Below are positions 28,608 to 37,223 of a DNA stretch of 63,943 nt, one piece after another (within the stretch, counting starts at the first letter, position 1; each line of letters opens with the position of its first letter). Source of the stretch: Lysobacteraceae bacterium (GTDB taxonomy: Bacteria; Pseudomonadota; Gammaproteobacteria; Xanthomonadales; Xanthomonadaceae); NCBI GenBank assembly GCA_030681035.1, contig JAUXUI010000019.1:1-63943 (forward strand), written 5' to 3'. The translations under genes were made by a program, and so were the position numbers. Below the pieces are notes generated by a model. That model made no database searches and was not told where the DNA came from. It saw only the letters and a list, made by a program, of their open reading frames with translations.

Positions 28608-28680
28608 ACCTGTACTTGCCTGCGAACCACCCAAAGTGCGTAACGCACTTTCCCCGGGCTGTATTGCGGCAAGTACAGGT
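28608..28680. promoter_or_regulatory. Nested palindromes upstream of the multicopper oxidase
   Basis: ACCTGTACTTGCC (28608-28620) and its exact inverse GGCAAGTACAGGT (28668-28680) enclose a second palindrome, AAAGTGCGTAACGCACTTT (28633-28651, nine-base arms). They lie 139-211 bases upstream of the oxidase start. This may be an operator region or a small folded element. No gene lies between alkB and the oxidase (28470-28824). Confidence 0.55.
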
Positions 28681-28760
28681 ACATCGAGCCCCCGCCCCCT
28701 GTACTACGACTCCCCACCGAAGTTGGCGTTCGCGCGTTGTGCGCTCGGCCATCCCCGATG

Positions 28761-28777
28761 TGTGGCAATTTGCCACA
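28761..28777. promoter_or_regulatory. Palindrome between alkB and multicopper oxidase
   Basis: TGTGGCAATTTGCCACA, eight-base arms and one central base, about 48 bases beyond the alkB stop. It could be an operator for the oxidase cluster; it is a poor terminator for alkB because no T-run follows. Confidence 0.45.
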
Positions 28778-28824
28778 GGGGGGGCGGGCTCGGTCTGTAG
28801 CATCGGGCACACTACGACGAAGTT

Positions 28825-30081
28825 TTATCCAATCGTCGTGTCAGCGTCACAATTCTGCTCGGATAGTGCCCGGTTTTCTCCGACTTGCGCGTTTGTTCTC
28901 TCCGCGCCGTGCTGTGCGTGGCGACGCAAAAGTTGTTTGCGGCGTGATGGCTCGATATTCAACCGCAGCACATCATCGCCGACCAATGCCAACAGGCGAG
29001 CATCCATCACCCGAAACCACAGCGGCGGCACGTAGGCGAGCAGGAACATCCCGAAGTAGCCGCTTGGCAATTGCGGTATGTCGTCGAAATTGCGCAGGCA
29101 TTGATAGCGCCGTGCGGCATGGGCGTGGTGATCGGAATGCCGTTGCAACTGAAACAGCACCCAGTTCGAGATCAGGTGATTGCTGTTCCATGAGTGATGC
29201 GGCTGGCACGGCTCGTAACGGCCGTCGGGCAGGCGCAGACGTGCGATGCCGTAGTGCTCGATGTAGTTGGCCGAGGTGAGCTGAAAGTTGGCCCAGAACG
29301 ACGCGGCCAGCACGAACAGCATGATCGCCGGCCCCAGCCACAGCATCAGCAACGACCAAAACAATAGCGTAATGATGCTGGTCTGCACGATGTCGTTGCG
29401 CAGGCTCCAGCGCGAGCGGCCAAGCCGCTGCATGCGTTCGCTTTCCAGCGCCCAGGCACGCCGCGCAGCGCCGGGCATTTCACGCCATACAAAGCGATAG
29501 ATCGATTCACCCATGCGCGAGGACGCCGGGTCTGCGGGCGTGGCCACATCGCGATGATGGCCGCGATTGTGTTCGATGAAAAAATGACCGTAGCCGGTAG
29601 GTGCCAGCACCAGTTTGGCCAGCGTTTGCTCCAAGCGCGAGCGTTTGTGCCCCAGCTCGTGACCGACGTTGATGCAGAACCCGCCGACCACACCGGTAGC
29701 CAGGGTGACCGCCAGCAGCCCATGCCACGGCAGGGTGTGCGTCGCCACGAACCAGGCAGCGAACACGAACCAGGCCCACAGCATCGGCACCAGTGCCCAG
29801 GTGATGTAACGATAGTAACGATCCGCCTCCAGCGCCGGCACCGCTGCTTGCGGCGGGTTGCTGGTATCGGCACCCAGCGCGGCATCAAGCAGCGGCAAAC
29901 CGATGTAGACCAGCACTACCGGCAACCACAGCAGGCGTACATCGGCGAAGGCCATGAACAGCAATGGGCCAGCGCCTACCAGCGAGGGCACCAGCAGCGA
30001 CAGCAACCAGCGATAGCGGCCGGGGTCGCGCCAGGCAACCGTTGTCGCGGCAACCGTCGTTTCGGGTAGGGATAAACTCAT
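28825..30081 (-). CDS. alkB: Alkane 1-monooxygenase (AlkB family, non-haem diiron)
   Basis: 418 residues from the ATG at 30081. An integral membrane hydroxylase that oxidises medium-chain n-alkanes to 1-alkanols using rubredoxin electrons. All histidine boxes are present: HELGH (141-145), EHNRGHH (170-176) followed by RDVATPADPASSR, NYIEHYG (272-278) and LQRHSDHHAHAARRYQ (312-327). The HYG and LQRHSDHHA motifs distinguish AlkB from related xylene monooxygenases and desaturases. No rubredoxin or rubredoxin reductase gene is in the window. An AraC-type regulator is divergently transcribed 145 bases away. The C-terminal tail (about 385-418) is variable and Arg/Asn-rich. Confidence 0.96.
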   Translation of the reverse strand: MSLSLPETTVAATTVAWRDPGRYRWLLSLLVPSLVGAGPLLFMAFADVRLLWLPVVLVYIGLPLLDAALGADTSNPPQAAVPALEADRYYRYITWALVPMLWAWFVFAAWFVATHTLPWHGLLAVTLATGVVGGFCINVGHELGHKRSRLEQTLAKLVLAPTGYGHFFIEHNRGHHRDVATPADPASSRMGESIYRFVWREMPGAARRAWALESERMQRLGRSRWSLRNDIVQTSIITLLFWSLLMLWLGPAIMLFVLAASFWANFQLTSANYIEHYGIARLRLPDGRYEPCQPHHSWNSNHLISNWVLFQLQRHSDHHAHAARRYQCLRNFDDIPQLPSGYFGMFLLAYVPPLWFRVMDARLLALVGDDVLRLNIEPSRRKQLLRRHAQHGAERTNAQVGENRALSEQNCDADTTIG

Positions 30082-30226
30082 GGCGGGCAGTTCTCGTTGT
30101 GATGACGCACAGCATGGCGGCAGACGCCGCGCGGCAACACCGCACAGACTGGCATTGTTTCGTCTTTTTGTGCCACGATGCTTGCGCATGACCGTTATCG
30201 TGCAGACCCGACAAGGAGCTGATCGC

Positions 30227-31291
30227 ATGCCGCTTGCCTTGCCAAGACCACCCGGCAATGCCGAGCCCGAGGCGTGGCAGCAGCCGAGCCTGCATCCGGT
30301 TTACCTCAAGCTGCTGCTGGCCCTGCTGCACAACCGTGGCCTTGACGGCGACACCTTGCTTGCGAACACAAAACCGGATATTGCTGCGCTTGCTGCCAGC
30401 GACGGACTGATCGCTTTCGCACCCATCCATCAGCTGGTACAGCAAGCCATTGCCGCAACCGGCAGCCCGTGGCTGGGGCTCGAATTGGGCGCCAGCGTGC
30501 ATGCGTTCAGCCACGGCGCGGTGGGTTATGCCGCCGTTGCCAGTGGCAATGTGCGCGAAGCATTGCACGCGGTGTGTCGCTTCGCTGCAATCCGCACCCG
30601 CGTCGTACATTTTGAACTCAATGACGATGCTCACGGCACCCGCCTGCATATCGTGGAATCCATCGATCTGGGCCAAGCGCGCGTCTTCATTCTGGAAGCC
30701 TGCCTGGTGATCGTTGAACGCCTGCTGCAAGCGTTGTCGCTGCGGGGCTGCAAGCAACTGCGCTACGCCATCCCCTGGCCACAACCCTCGTGGGCGGGTC
30801 TGTATCCGCACTATCTGGCCGGCCAAACAACATTCGGCGCAGCCGATTTATCCATTCAACTGCCTGCTGACTTGCTCGACCAACCTTGCGTCAGTGCCGA
30901 CCCGGAGGCTTATCGCTCGGCGCAACGCGAATGCGAGCGCAAACTGCAAGAAAGCCGGCCCGGCCGCGACCTGGCCAGCGCCGTGCGCAAACACTTGCTC
31001 GCCTGCGAGGGCGACTACCCGAATGCGGTGCAAATGGCACAACACCTGAATCTCTCGCCACGCAGCTTGTTTCGACGCATGCGCTCGGCTGGCATCAGTT
31101 ATCACGCAGTGATTGACGAGGTACGCTGCGAGCAGGCGCAATGGCAACTGCGCCACAGCGATGCGTCGATCGAGCGCATTGCCGAACGCCTCGGTTATCG
31201 TGACACTTCCAATTTTTCGCGCACCTTTCGCCGCTGGACCGGCACCACACCAAGCCTCTGGCGAGAGCAGGCACGCTGTAACGGCGAATGA
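30227..31291 (+). CDS. AraC/XylS-family transcriptional regulator
   Basis: 354 residues from the ATG at 30227, chosen because AGGAG lies eight bases upstream; an ATG at 30188 would add 13 residues. The N-terminal part (about 20-220) resembles the arabinose-binding-like domain of the OruR/AlkR group. The C-terminal 100 residues form the double HTH, with NAVQMAQHLNLSPRSLFRRM and IERIAERLGYRDTSNFSRTF then RRWTGTTPSLWR. Divergent placement next to alkB suggests that it activates alkB in response to alkanes, as AlkR does in Acinetobacter. This is inference. Confidence 0.92.
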   Translation: MPLALPRPPGNAEPEAWQQPSLHPVYLKLLLALLHNRGLDGDTLLANTKPDIAALAASDGLIAFAPIHQLVQQAIAATGSPWLGLELGASVHAFSHGAVGYAAVASGNVREALHAVCRFAAIRTRVVHFELNDDAHGTRLHIVESIDLGQARVFILEACLVIVERLLQALSLRGCKQLRYAIPWPQPSWAGLYPHYLAGQTTFGAADLSIQLPADLLDQPCVSADPEAYRSAQRECERKLQESRPGRDLASAVRKHLLACEGDYPNAVQMAQHLNLSPRSLFRRMRSAGISYHAVIDEVRCEQAQWQLRHSDASIERIAERLGYRDTSNFSRTFRRWTGTTPSLWREQARCNGE

Positions 31292-31331
31292 TGGATTTGG
31301 GCCACTTTTGCGCAACCACGGAAAACCCGGC

Positions 31332-32450
31332 ATGAACAGCAGCACGGATAACCAACTCGGCAATCGCATTCGCAGTGCGGCACTGTGCTTGCCCTGCCCT
31401 GATCTGGAGGCATCGCTGCGCTTCTTCACCGAGCGGCTGGGCTTTATCGTCGAGCAGATCGTTCCCGCCGATGCGCCACGCGTTGCGCTGCTGTCGGGCC
31501 ATGGCATGCGCCTGCGCCTGCACACCGAGCCGGCGGCGGCACCCGCGCAAAACCGCATCTGCATGCAACTTGCCTGTGATCGCGCGGCGTTTGCCAGTGA
31601 CACCCCGGAGCAACTCATCAGCCCGTGCGGCGTGCGCGTGGAAGTGTGCGATGGCGAGCCCGAGCTGCACGTTCCGCATGGCGAGCAAGCATTCATCATC
31701 ACCCGTCATGGTGCAGGCGATGACGGGCACATCGGCCGTGCCGGCATGCACTACCGCGACCTGATCCCGGGGCGGCTTGGTGGCCGCTTCATCGCCTCGC
31801 ACATCCGCATCCCCGATGGCGGCGAAGTACCCGACTACGTGCATTACCATCGCGTACGCTTCCAGATGATTTTCTGCAAGGCCGGCTGGGTGCGCGTGGT
31901 CTATGAAGACCAAGGGCCACCGTTCGTGCTGCATGCCGGCGATTGCGTATTGCAACCGCCGCAGATTCGTCACCGGGTACTGGAGGCATCAGCGGGACTG
32001 GAGGTCATCGAACTGGGCTGTCCAGCGGTACACGAGACATGCGCCGATCACGGCTTGAGTTTGCCCAACGCCCGCTACGCCCCGGAGCGCGAATTCTCCG
32101 AACAGCGCTTCGTGCGCCATATCGCTGCCGATGCAGCCCACGGGCAGTGGCGGGCAACAGGCTTTACCGCGCGTGATTCCGGCATTGCAGCTGCAACCAA
32201 CGGCCTGGCAAGCGTCAAGGTCATCACCCGGACTGACAAGCCGCCTACCGCGCCCCTGCAGGCGACACTGCGACATGACGGCGAGTTGTTGTTCCTGTTC
32301 GTGCTGCGCGGCAGCATGACCCTGCACAACCCGGAGCACGGCACACAGGCACTGGCTCAGAACGACAGTTGTGTGATTCCTGCCGGCTGCGATTTTCAAC
32401 TACGCGCAGGCGATGACCTGGAGGTTCTCGAAGTCAGCCTGCCGGCGTAA
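31332..32450 (+). CDS. VOC (glyoxalase-like) domain fused to a bicupin
   Basis: 372 residues from the ATG at 31332, 40 bases after the regulator and probably co-transcribed. Residues about 15-115 look like one vicinal-oxygen-chelate domain (CLPCPDLEASLRFFTERLGF). Residues about 150-240 form a cupin with DYVHYHRVRFQMIFCKAGWV and GDCVLQPPQIRHRV. Residues about 280-372 form a second cupin (LFLFVLRGSMTLHNPEHG, AQNDSCVIPAGCDFQLRAGD). Both folds usually bind metal or small molecules. No enzymatic role is assigned. The cupin His pair could be metal ligands; the second cupin lacks a clear HxH. I do not recognise a named family. Confidence 0.8.
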   Translation: MNSSTDNQLGNRIRSAALCLPCPDLEASLRFFTERLGFIVEQIVPADAPRVALLSGHGMRLRLHTEPAAAPAQNRICMQLACDRAAFASDTPEQLISPCGVRVEVCDGEPELHVPHGEQAFIITRHGAGDDGHIGRAGMHYRDLIPGRLGGRFIASHIRIPDGGEVPDYVHYHRVRFQMIFCKAGWVRVVYEDQGPPFVLHAGDCVLQPPQIRHRVLEASAGLEVIELGCPAVHETCADHGLSLPNARYAPEREFSEQRFVRHIAADAAHGQWRATGFTARDSGIAAATNGLASVKVITRTDKPPTAPLQATLRHDGELLFLFVLRGSMTLHNPEHGTQALAQNDSCVIPAGCDFQLRAGDDLEVLEVSLPA

Positions 32451-32505
32451 GCAGGCCGTACTTGAATCGTGCTGGCCGATGGCCAGGACGACCAAGTGAT
32501 TTCCG

Positions 32506-32700
32506 GTCGCTCACAGGGTGAGCTCCTACAAAAAGCACGACGATCTCGCCCTGTGAGCAACTGTGTTGCACGCCGTTGCGAGCCAGTGCTTCTGTGGGAG
32601 CCGGCCTGCCGGCGAACGAACTGGCGAAAGAGCTTCGCGCGCGGGCGCGCTCCCACGTAAGCGGTGAACGCTCCCTGTAGGAGCCCACCCTGTGGGCGAC
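32506..32700. repeat. REP pair with a second REP family nested inside
   Basis: Outer arms at 32506-32529 (GTCGCTCACAGGGTGAGCTC then CTAC) and 32677-32700 (GTAGGAGCCCACCCTGTGGG then CGAC) are inverted. Inside, 32594-32656 carries GTGGGAGCCGGCCTGCCGGC through GCGCGCTCCCAC, the unit also seen at 3142-3236. The interval 32451-32805 holds no other feature. Confidence 0.75.
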
Positions 32701-32805
32701 CAGAACTCGAACGGCACGCGATAGCGATCGCTGTACATCGCTGGTGCTAAAGCTTGCTTGCATGCAGCCGATAACGAGGCCAACGGATGCAACGGGACAC
32801 CCGAT

Positions 32806-33099
32806 GTGATCGAAGCCATTGCCCTCACCGGAATCGAAGCCGGGCAAGCCCGGCTTGCGGTTGCCGCCAACAACATCGCCAATGCCGCCACGCCCGGCTT
32901 TGCGCGTCAGAGCGTGATTCAAAGTGCTCAGCCCGGTGGCGGCACCCTGTCGCGGGTGACCGCCGCCAGTGAAAACGGCAACTCGCTGTTGCAAGATCAG
33001 GTCGATCAACTCAGCGCCAGCTACGCGATACAGGCGAACGTGCTCAGCCTGAAGATTGCGCACGATACCCTCGGCACGCTGCTCGACCAGCGTGCCTGA
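32806..33099 (+). CDS. Small flagellar basal-body rod-like protein (orphan)
   Basis: 97 residues from a GTG at 32806 (VIEAIALTGIEAGQARLAVA). The segment AVAANNIANAATPGFARQSV matches the N-terminal motif shared by flagellar rod and hook proteins (Flg_bb_rod), and the C-terminal amphipathic helix (VLSLKIAHDTLGTLLDQ) fits their terminal coiled-coil region. The central domain of FlgB/FlgC is essentially absent. There is no other flagellar gene in the window. The GTG start is uncertain; the frame is open to 32758 with a TTG. It converges on the TonB receptor gene, 11 bases apart. Confidence 0.65.
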   Translation: MIEAIALTGIEAGQARLAVAANNIANAATPGFARQSVIQSAQPGGGTLSRVTAASENGNSLLQDQVDQLSASYAIQANVLSLKIAHDTLGTLLDQRA

Positions 33100-33110
33100 A
33101 TCGGCGTTGA

Positions 33111-35456
33111 TCAGAACCGGTACGTCACCTGCGCGCGATAGGTCAACGGGTCACCGAAGAACGCGGTGAGCGTGCGCTCGCGGCCCAGTGTCGGCGCCAG
33201 CGTGGCATCGTTGACGAAATCCCAGCCCGAGGTGATGTAGCGCTTGTCGCCCAGATTGCGTCCGTGCAGACCGAGCGTCCAGCGACCATCGTCGGAGTTC
33301 CAGACGATACTTGCATCGAACAGCGTATAGCCGCCCTGGTCGAGCAGAAAGCTGTCGGTCTCGAACTGGTTGGTACTGCTGCGATACGAGGCACGTGGCA
33401 GGAACGACAATGCACCATTGAGCCCGAACAAACGCGTTGGCACGGTGTAATCGAAGCCGACATTGCCGGTCCATTCCGGCGTGTTCTGGAACGTCGCTGT
33501 ATCCGCGATATCGACGCCGAAGGCGTTGATGAAGGTGGTGAACTCGGCGTCGATGTAGCCCGCTGACCAGTTCAAGCGCAATGAATCGCCATCACTCATC
33601 ATGTCAGCAGCCAATTCAGCCTGCCCTTCAAACTCGACACCGCGAATGCGCGCCTTGCCGGCGTTGGTGGTCACGCCGACGAAGGTTTCGTTAACGCCAT
33701 CGTTGTCGGCATCCACGCCCACCGACCCGGGTACCTGGATGTCTTCATAGTCGTTCCAGAACAGCGCCAGACTGGTGCTCACCCGACCATCCAGCCACGA
33801 ACCCTTGTGACCAACCTCGTAGGCAGTAACCTGTTCCGGCTCAAATTGCAGAAAGTCCTTTATTTCATTGAGATCGCGGACACCGTTACCGTTGAGATCG
33901 GGTGCTGCCGTGCCCGCTCCACGCGGATCGAAGCCGCCGCCCTTGAAACCTTGCGAAAAGCTGAAATACAGCAAATGATCGTCGGCCGGCTTCCACGACA
34001 GCCCGGCTTTCGGGGTGAAATCGCGGAAGGTTTCGCTGCCGGTGAAATTGGTGGACGTTGCAATCGGCACCGCCGTACCACCGAAGAAATCCGAGGTGCC
34101 ACCGAGCAAGGTGCGACGCAACATGAAGGCGCTGCGCTTGTCTTCGGTAAAGCGCCCACCCAGCGACAATTCCACTGTGTCAAACAACTTGATCGACACA
34201 TCACTGAACACCGACCAGGTCTTGGTGCCGATGTCGCCGATGGTGTTGGCATTGAGGCCGGGCAAGTTGAGCAGGGTACCGGTAGTACCCAGAATCACAT
34301 CGAAATCGTTGAAGGCGTTGGCATCGAGGTAGTAGAAACCGGCGACGCCGGAAACCCGGTCGGTGGTGAACAGCAACTGCAGTTCCTGGCTGAACTGATC
34401 GTCCTTGTAAACCACCGGCACATCGATATCGACCGTTTGCAGGCCATCAAAATCGTTGGAGAATGCGGTATTGGTTTTGCGAAATGCGCTGATGCTTTTG
34501 AAGGTAAAGACATCGTTGATGTACCACTCCACCGTGCCGGCAATTCCTCGGGCGCGGTTCATGGCATCGGGATTATTCAGGCCGGCCTGGGTATCGAAAA
34601 CGCTGTCGAGGACCGGCTCGTTGGTCAACAGGCTCGGCAACACACGATGGCCTTGACGCGAGTTGGAATCGTCCTCGGTCCAGTCACCGGCAATGCGCAC
34701 AAATACCGACTCGCTTGGCGTCCATTCCATGCTCAAGCGACCAGCGACGACATCCTTGTCGTAGTTCTCCTGACCGGTGACCAGATTGTCGCCAAAACCA
34801 TCGCGGTTGAACGAAGCAACACTGCCACCAACGCGAAGATCATCGGTGATCGGCATAGTGAACTTGCCGGAAAAATCGAGCTGATTGAATCGGCCAACCG
34901 AACCTGACACTTCGGCAGCCGGCTCGTACCCCAGCCGTTTGGTGACGTATTTGATGGCGCCACCGATGGTGTTGCGCCCGTACAAGGTGCCCTGCGGGCC
35001 ACGCAGCACTTCGATGCGTTCAACATCGTAAATATCCACCACCGCACCATGCGGACGGTTGAGATAGACGTCATCGATATACACACCAACGCCCTGTTCG
35101 AATCCAGCGACCGGATCCTGCTGACCTACGCCACGAATGAATGCGGACAACGTGGAATTGGTGCCGCGGGTCGGCTCCAGGGTCACATTCGGCACCAACT
35201 GGTTGAGGTCGGTGATATTCACCGCACCAATCTTTTCCAATTGCGCGCCGGAAAATGACGAGATCGACAATGGCACATCGAGCAAAGCTTCCTCGCGCCG
35301 ACGCGCCGTGACCATTACCTGATCGAGCTTTTTGGCGCTGTCTGTGCCGGCCGTTGCCGCCTCCGGCGCGTCGTCATCGGCAGTTTGCGCCGAGGTCGGC
35401 ATCGCAACGCACAGCAACGCAAAACTTATGGCGGTAGCTAATGACTTGATCTGCAT
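33111..35456 (-). CDS. TonB-dependent outer-membrane receptor
   Basis: 781 residues from the ATG at 35456, preceded by GGAGAGGGG. A Sec signal peptide (AISFALLCVAMPTSAQ) is followed by a TonB-box-like DQVMVTARRREE. The plug domain comes next (LSISSFSGAQLEKIGAVNIT, GVYIDDVYLNRPHGAVVDIY then VERIEVLRGPQGTLYGRN) and then a 22-stranded barrel ending in ...TYRAQVTYRF with a terminal Phe. It imports a large substrate across the outer membrane using TonB energy. The substrate is unknown; the neighbouring divergent GntP-type permease suggests an organic acid or a product of it, which is inference. Confidence 0.95.
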   Translation of the reverse strand: MQIKSLATAISFALLCVAMPTSAQTADDDAPEAATAGTDSAKKLDQVMVTARRREEALLDVPLSISSFSGAQLEKIGAVNITDLNQLVPNVTLEPTRGTNSTLSAFIRGVGQQDPVAGFEQGVGVYIDDVYLNRPHGAVVDIYDVERIEVLRGPQGTLYGRNTIGGAIKYVTKRLGYEPAAEVSGSVGRFNQLDFSGKFTMPITDDLRVGGSVASFNRDGFGDNLVTGQENYDKDVVAGRLSMEWTPSESVFVRIAGDWTEDDSNSRQGHRVLPSLLTNEPVLDSVFDTQAGLNNPDAMNRARGIAGTVEWYINDVFTFKSISAFRKTNTAFSNDFDGLQTVDIDVPVVYKDDQFSQELQLLFTTDRVSGVAGFYYLDANAFNDFDVILGTTGTLLNLPGLNANTIGDIGTKTWSVFSDVSIKLFDTVELSLGGRFTEDKRSAFMLRRTLLGGTSDFFGGTAVPIATSTNFTGSETFRDFTPKAGLSWKPADDHLLYFSFSQGFKGGGFDPRGAGTAAPDLNGNGVRDLNEIKDFLQFEPEQVTAYEVGHKGSWLDGRVSTSLALFWNDYEDIQVPGSVGVDADNDGVNETFVGVTTNAGKARIRGVEFEGQAELAADMMSDGDSLRLNWSAGYIDAEFTTFINAFGVDIADTATFQNTPEWTGNVGFDYTVPTRLFGLNGALSFLPRASYRSSTNQFETDSFLLDQGGYTLFDASIVWNSDDGRWTLGLHGRNLGDKRYITSGWDFVNDATLAPTLGRERTLTAFFGDPLTYRAQVTYRF

Positions 35457-35535
35457 GGTGTCCCCTCTCCGAATATCTGCCTCGGCCACACAGCCGACGC
35501 GAGCAAGACTAACCAGACTCCGCCATCGGCACACG

Positions 35536-35549
35536 TGTACCTTGGTACA
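35536..35549. promoter_or_regulatory. Palindrome between TonB receptor and GntP-type permease
   Basis: TGTACCTTGGTACA (six-base arms, two-base centre) lies in the 151-base divergent interval, 72 bases from the permease start and 80 bases from the receptor start. Position suits an operator for both genes. Confidence 0.5.
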
Positions 35550-35607
35550 GTGCCGATCAATGCACGATGCCGCGATACTCCGGTCTTATTGTTTGTGGAT
35601 CGTGCCC

Positions 35608-36921
35608 ATGCTCAGCCTGATCGGGCTACTCGCTGCGCTCACCCTGCTGGTTGTGCTTACCGTGCGCGGGATGAGCCTGTTTATCGCAACACCAGCCTGT
35701 GCGCTGATCATTGCGATGACCAGCGACATCGCCTTGCTGCCACCGCTGGCGGCTAGCGGCCAAAGCGACCTCGTCAACGCCTACATGGATGGCTTTACCG
35801 GCTTTATCGGCAGCTGGTTTTTCATGTTCTTGCTTGGCTCGATCTTCGGCAAGTTGATGGAGGATACCGGCGCCGCCGAGAGCATCGCGCGCTGGGTGCT
35901 TACCGGCATTGGCCATCAACGCGCGGCCCTGGCGGTGGTGGTGGCGTGTGCCATTCTCACCTACGGCGGCGTCAGTTTGTTCGTTGTCGCATTCTCGGTC
36001 TACCCGACCGCGCTGAGCATGTTCCGCGCTGCCGATCTGCCTCGCCGTTTCATTCCTGCCGCATTGGCATTCGGCTCAGTGACCTTCACCATGACCTCGG
36101 CGGGCTCGCCGGAAATCCAGAACTGGATACCGATCCCGTTTCTTGGTACTTCGCCGTGGGCGGCATGGCAGGCCAGCGCCATCGTTGCCGTGGCAATGGC
36201 GTTACTCGGCTACGCGTGGTTGGCGGCAATGCTTCGCCGCGCCAAAAAGCGTGGCGAGACCTTTGTCGCCCGTGCGGATGACCCAACCGTTCGCCGCGAC
36301 GACCTGCCTGCGCCGTGGCGTGCATTGATCGGCCCGGTATTGGTGCTCGTGGTCAGCTTCGCGCTGCATGATCAGCTACACACCTCGGCGCTGATCCTTG
36401 CGTTGCTGGCGGGCGCACTGGGAGTGATGGCTGGCTGCTGGCGTCACCGCCAAACACCGTCCAAAGCCATCGCCGACGGTAGCACCGGTGCCCTGATCGC
36501 AATCGGCAACACCGCAGCGGTCGTGGGCTTTGGCGCGGTCGCCAAAGCGGCACCGGCGTTCATGGTGGCAGTCAATGCCTTGACCCATCTGCCCGGCTCA
36601 GGGGTCGGCACCGCTGCCCTCGCGGTCAGCGTCATCGCTGCCATGACCGGGTCGGCATCCGGCGGCCAGGCGATTGCCCTGCCCTTGCTGGCGCCGGCAT
36701 TTCTGGCGCAAGGGGTGAACCCGGACCAGTTGCACCGTGCGGTAGCGATCTCCTCGGGTGTGCTCGACTCGCTGCCGCACAACGGCTACGTGGTCACCAC
36801 CATCCGCGCGATTTGCAACGAAACCCATCGCGACGCCTACGCGCCGGTCGGCGCGCTGACGGTGATCGTGCCCGGACTCGGCCTGTTGCTGTGCCTGGGA
36901 TTGTTCGCGCTGGGGTTGTAG
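35608..36921 (+). CDS. GntP-family permease (gluconate / hydroxy acid type)
   Basis: 437 residues from the ATG at 35608, with an in-frame GTG at 35602 and ATG at 35560 as alternatives. It has about 12 membrane helices. Family marks are FMFLLGSIFGKLMEDTGAAE near the N-terminus, GGVSLFVVAFSVYPTAL and SVTFTMTSAGSPEIQNWIPI in the middle and MTGSASGGQAIALPLLAP near the C-terminus. GntP members take up gluconate, fructuronate or D-beta-hydroxybutyrate with protons across the inner membrane; the substrate here is not readable from sequence. It diverges from the TonB receptor. Confidence 0.9.
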   Translation: MLSLIGLLAALTLLVVLTVRGMSLFIATPACALIIAMTSDIALLPPLAASGQSDLVNAYMDGFTGFIGSWFFMFLLGSIFGKLMEDTGAAESIARWVLTGIGHQRAALAVVVACAILTYGGVSLFVVAFSVYPTALSMFRAADLPRRFIPAALAFGSVTFTMTSAGSPEIQNWIPIPFLGTSPWAAWQASAIVAVAMALLGYAWLAAMLRRAKKRGETFVARADDPTVRRDDLPAPWRALIGPVLVLVVSFALHDQLHTSALILALLAGALGVMAGCWRHRQTPSKAIADGSTGALIAIGNTAAVVGFGAVAKAAPAFMVAVNALTHLPGSGVGTAALAVSVIAAMTGSASGGQAIALPLLAPAFLAQGVNPDQLHRAVAISSGVLDSLPHNGYVVTTIRAICNETHRDAYAPVGALTVIVPGLGLLLCLGLFALGL

Positions 36922-36950
36922 GCTCCGTGCTGTTCGCAACCGAAACGTCG

Positions 36951-37115
36951 GGTCCGCAAAGGACGCGAGGGCTGCGTTCAAATCACTCTTGATTGGCGTC
37001 GAATTTCAGCGCTCCTGCGCACCCGCCCCAAAGCGCGATATACCTTGTCACGTCCATCCCCGACACTCGGCTCTGATCAAGAATTATTTTGCGTCTTTTG
37101 CGTTCTTTGCGGACC
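36951..37115. repeat. Composite repeat with inverted TCCGCAAAGGACGC arms, no core hairpins
   Basis: Left arm GGTCCGCAAAGGACGCGAGG (36951-36970) and right arm GCGTTCTTTGCGGACC (37100-37115) are inverted. The right arm is preceded by a second GCGTCTTTT unit. The ATTCC hairpins found in the copies at 41156 and 52040 are absent. This fills most of the 302 bases between the permease and pnp. Confidence 0.7.
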
Positions 37116-37171
37116 GCGCTTGTTGACGCTGCGAATCATGAACGTGTTGGTCGCGGCATCGCCGGCACCAC

Positions 37172-37198
37172 AAAAAAGCGGGCCGAAGCCCGCCTTTT
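37172..37198. terminator. Terminator after pnp
   Basis: AAAAAAGCGGGCCGAAGCCC then GCCTTTT: on the minus strand a GGCGGGCTTCGGCCCGC-type stem-loop followed by TTTTTTG. It lies 25 bases beyond the pnp stop and could also act for the permease from the other side. Confidence 0.92.
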
Positions 37199-37223
37199 CT
37201 TGTCGCCGTGATGATGGTTGCAA

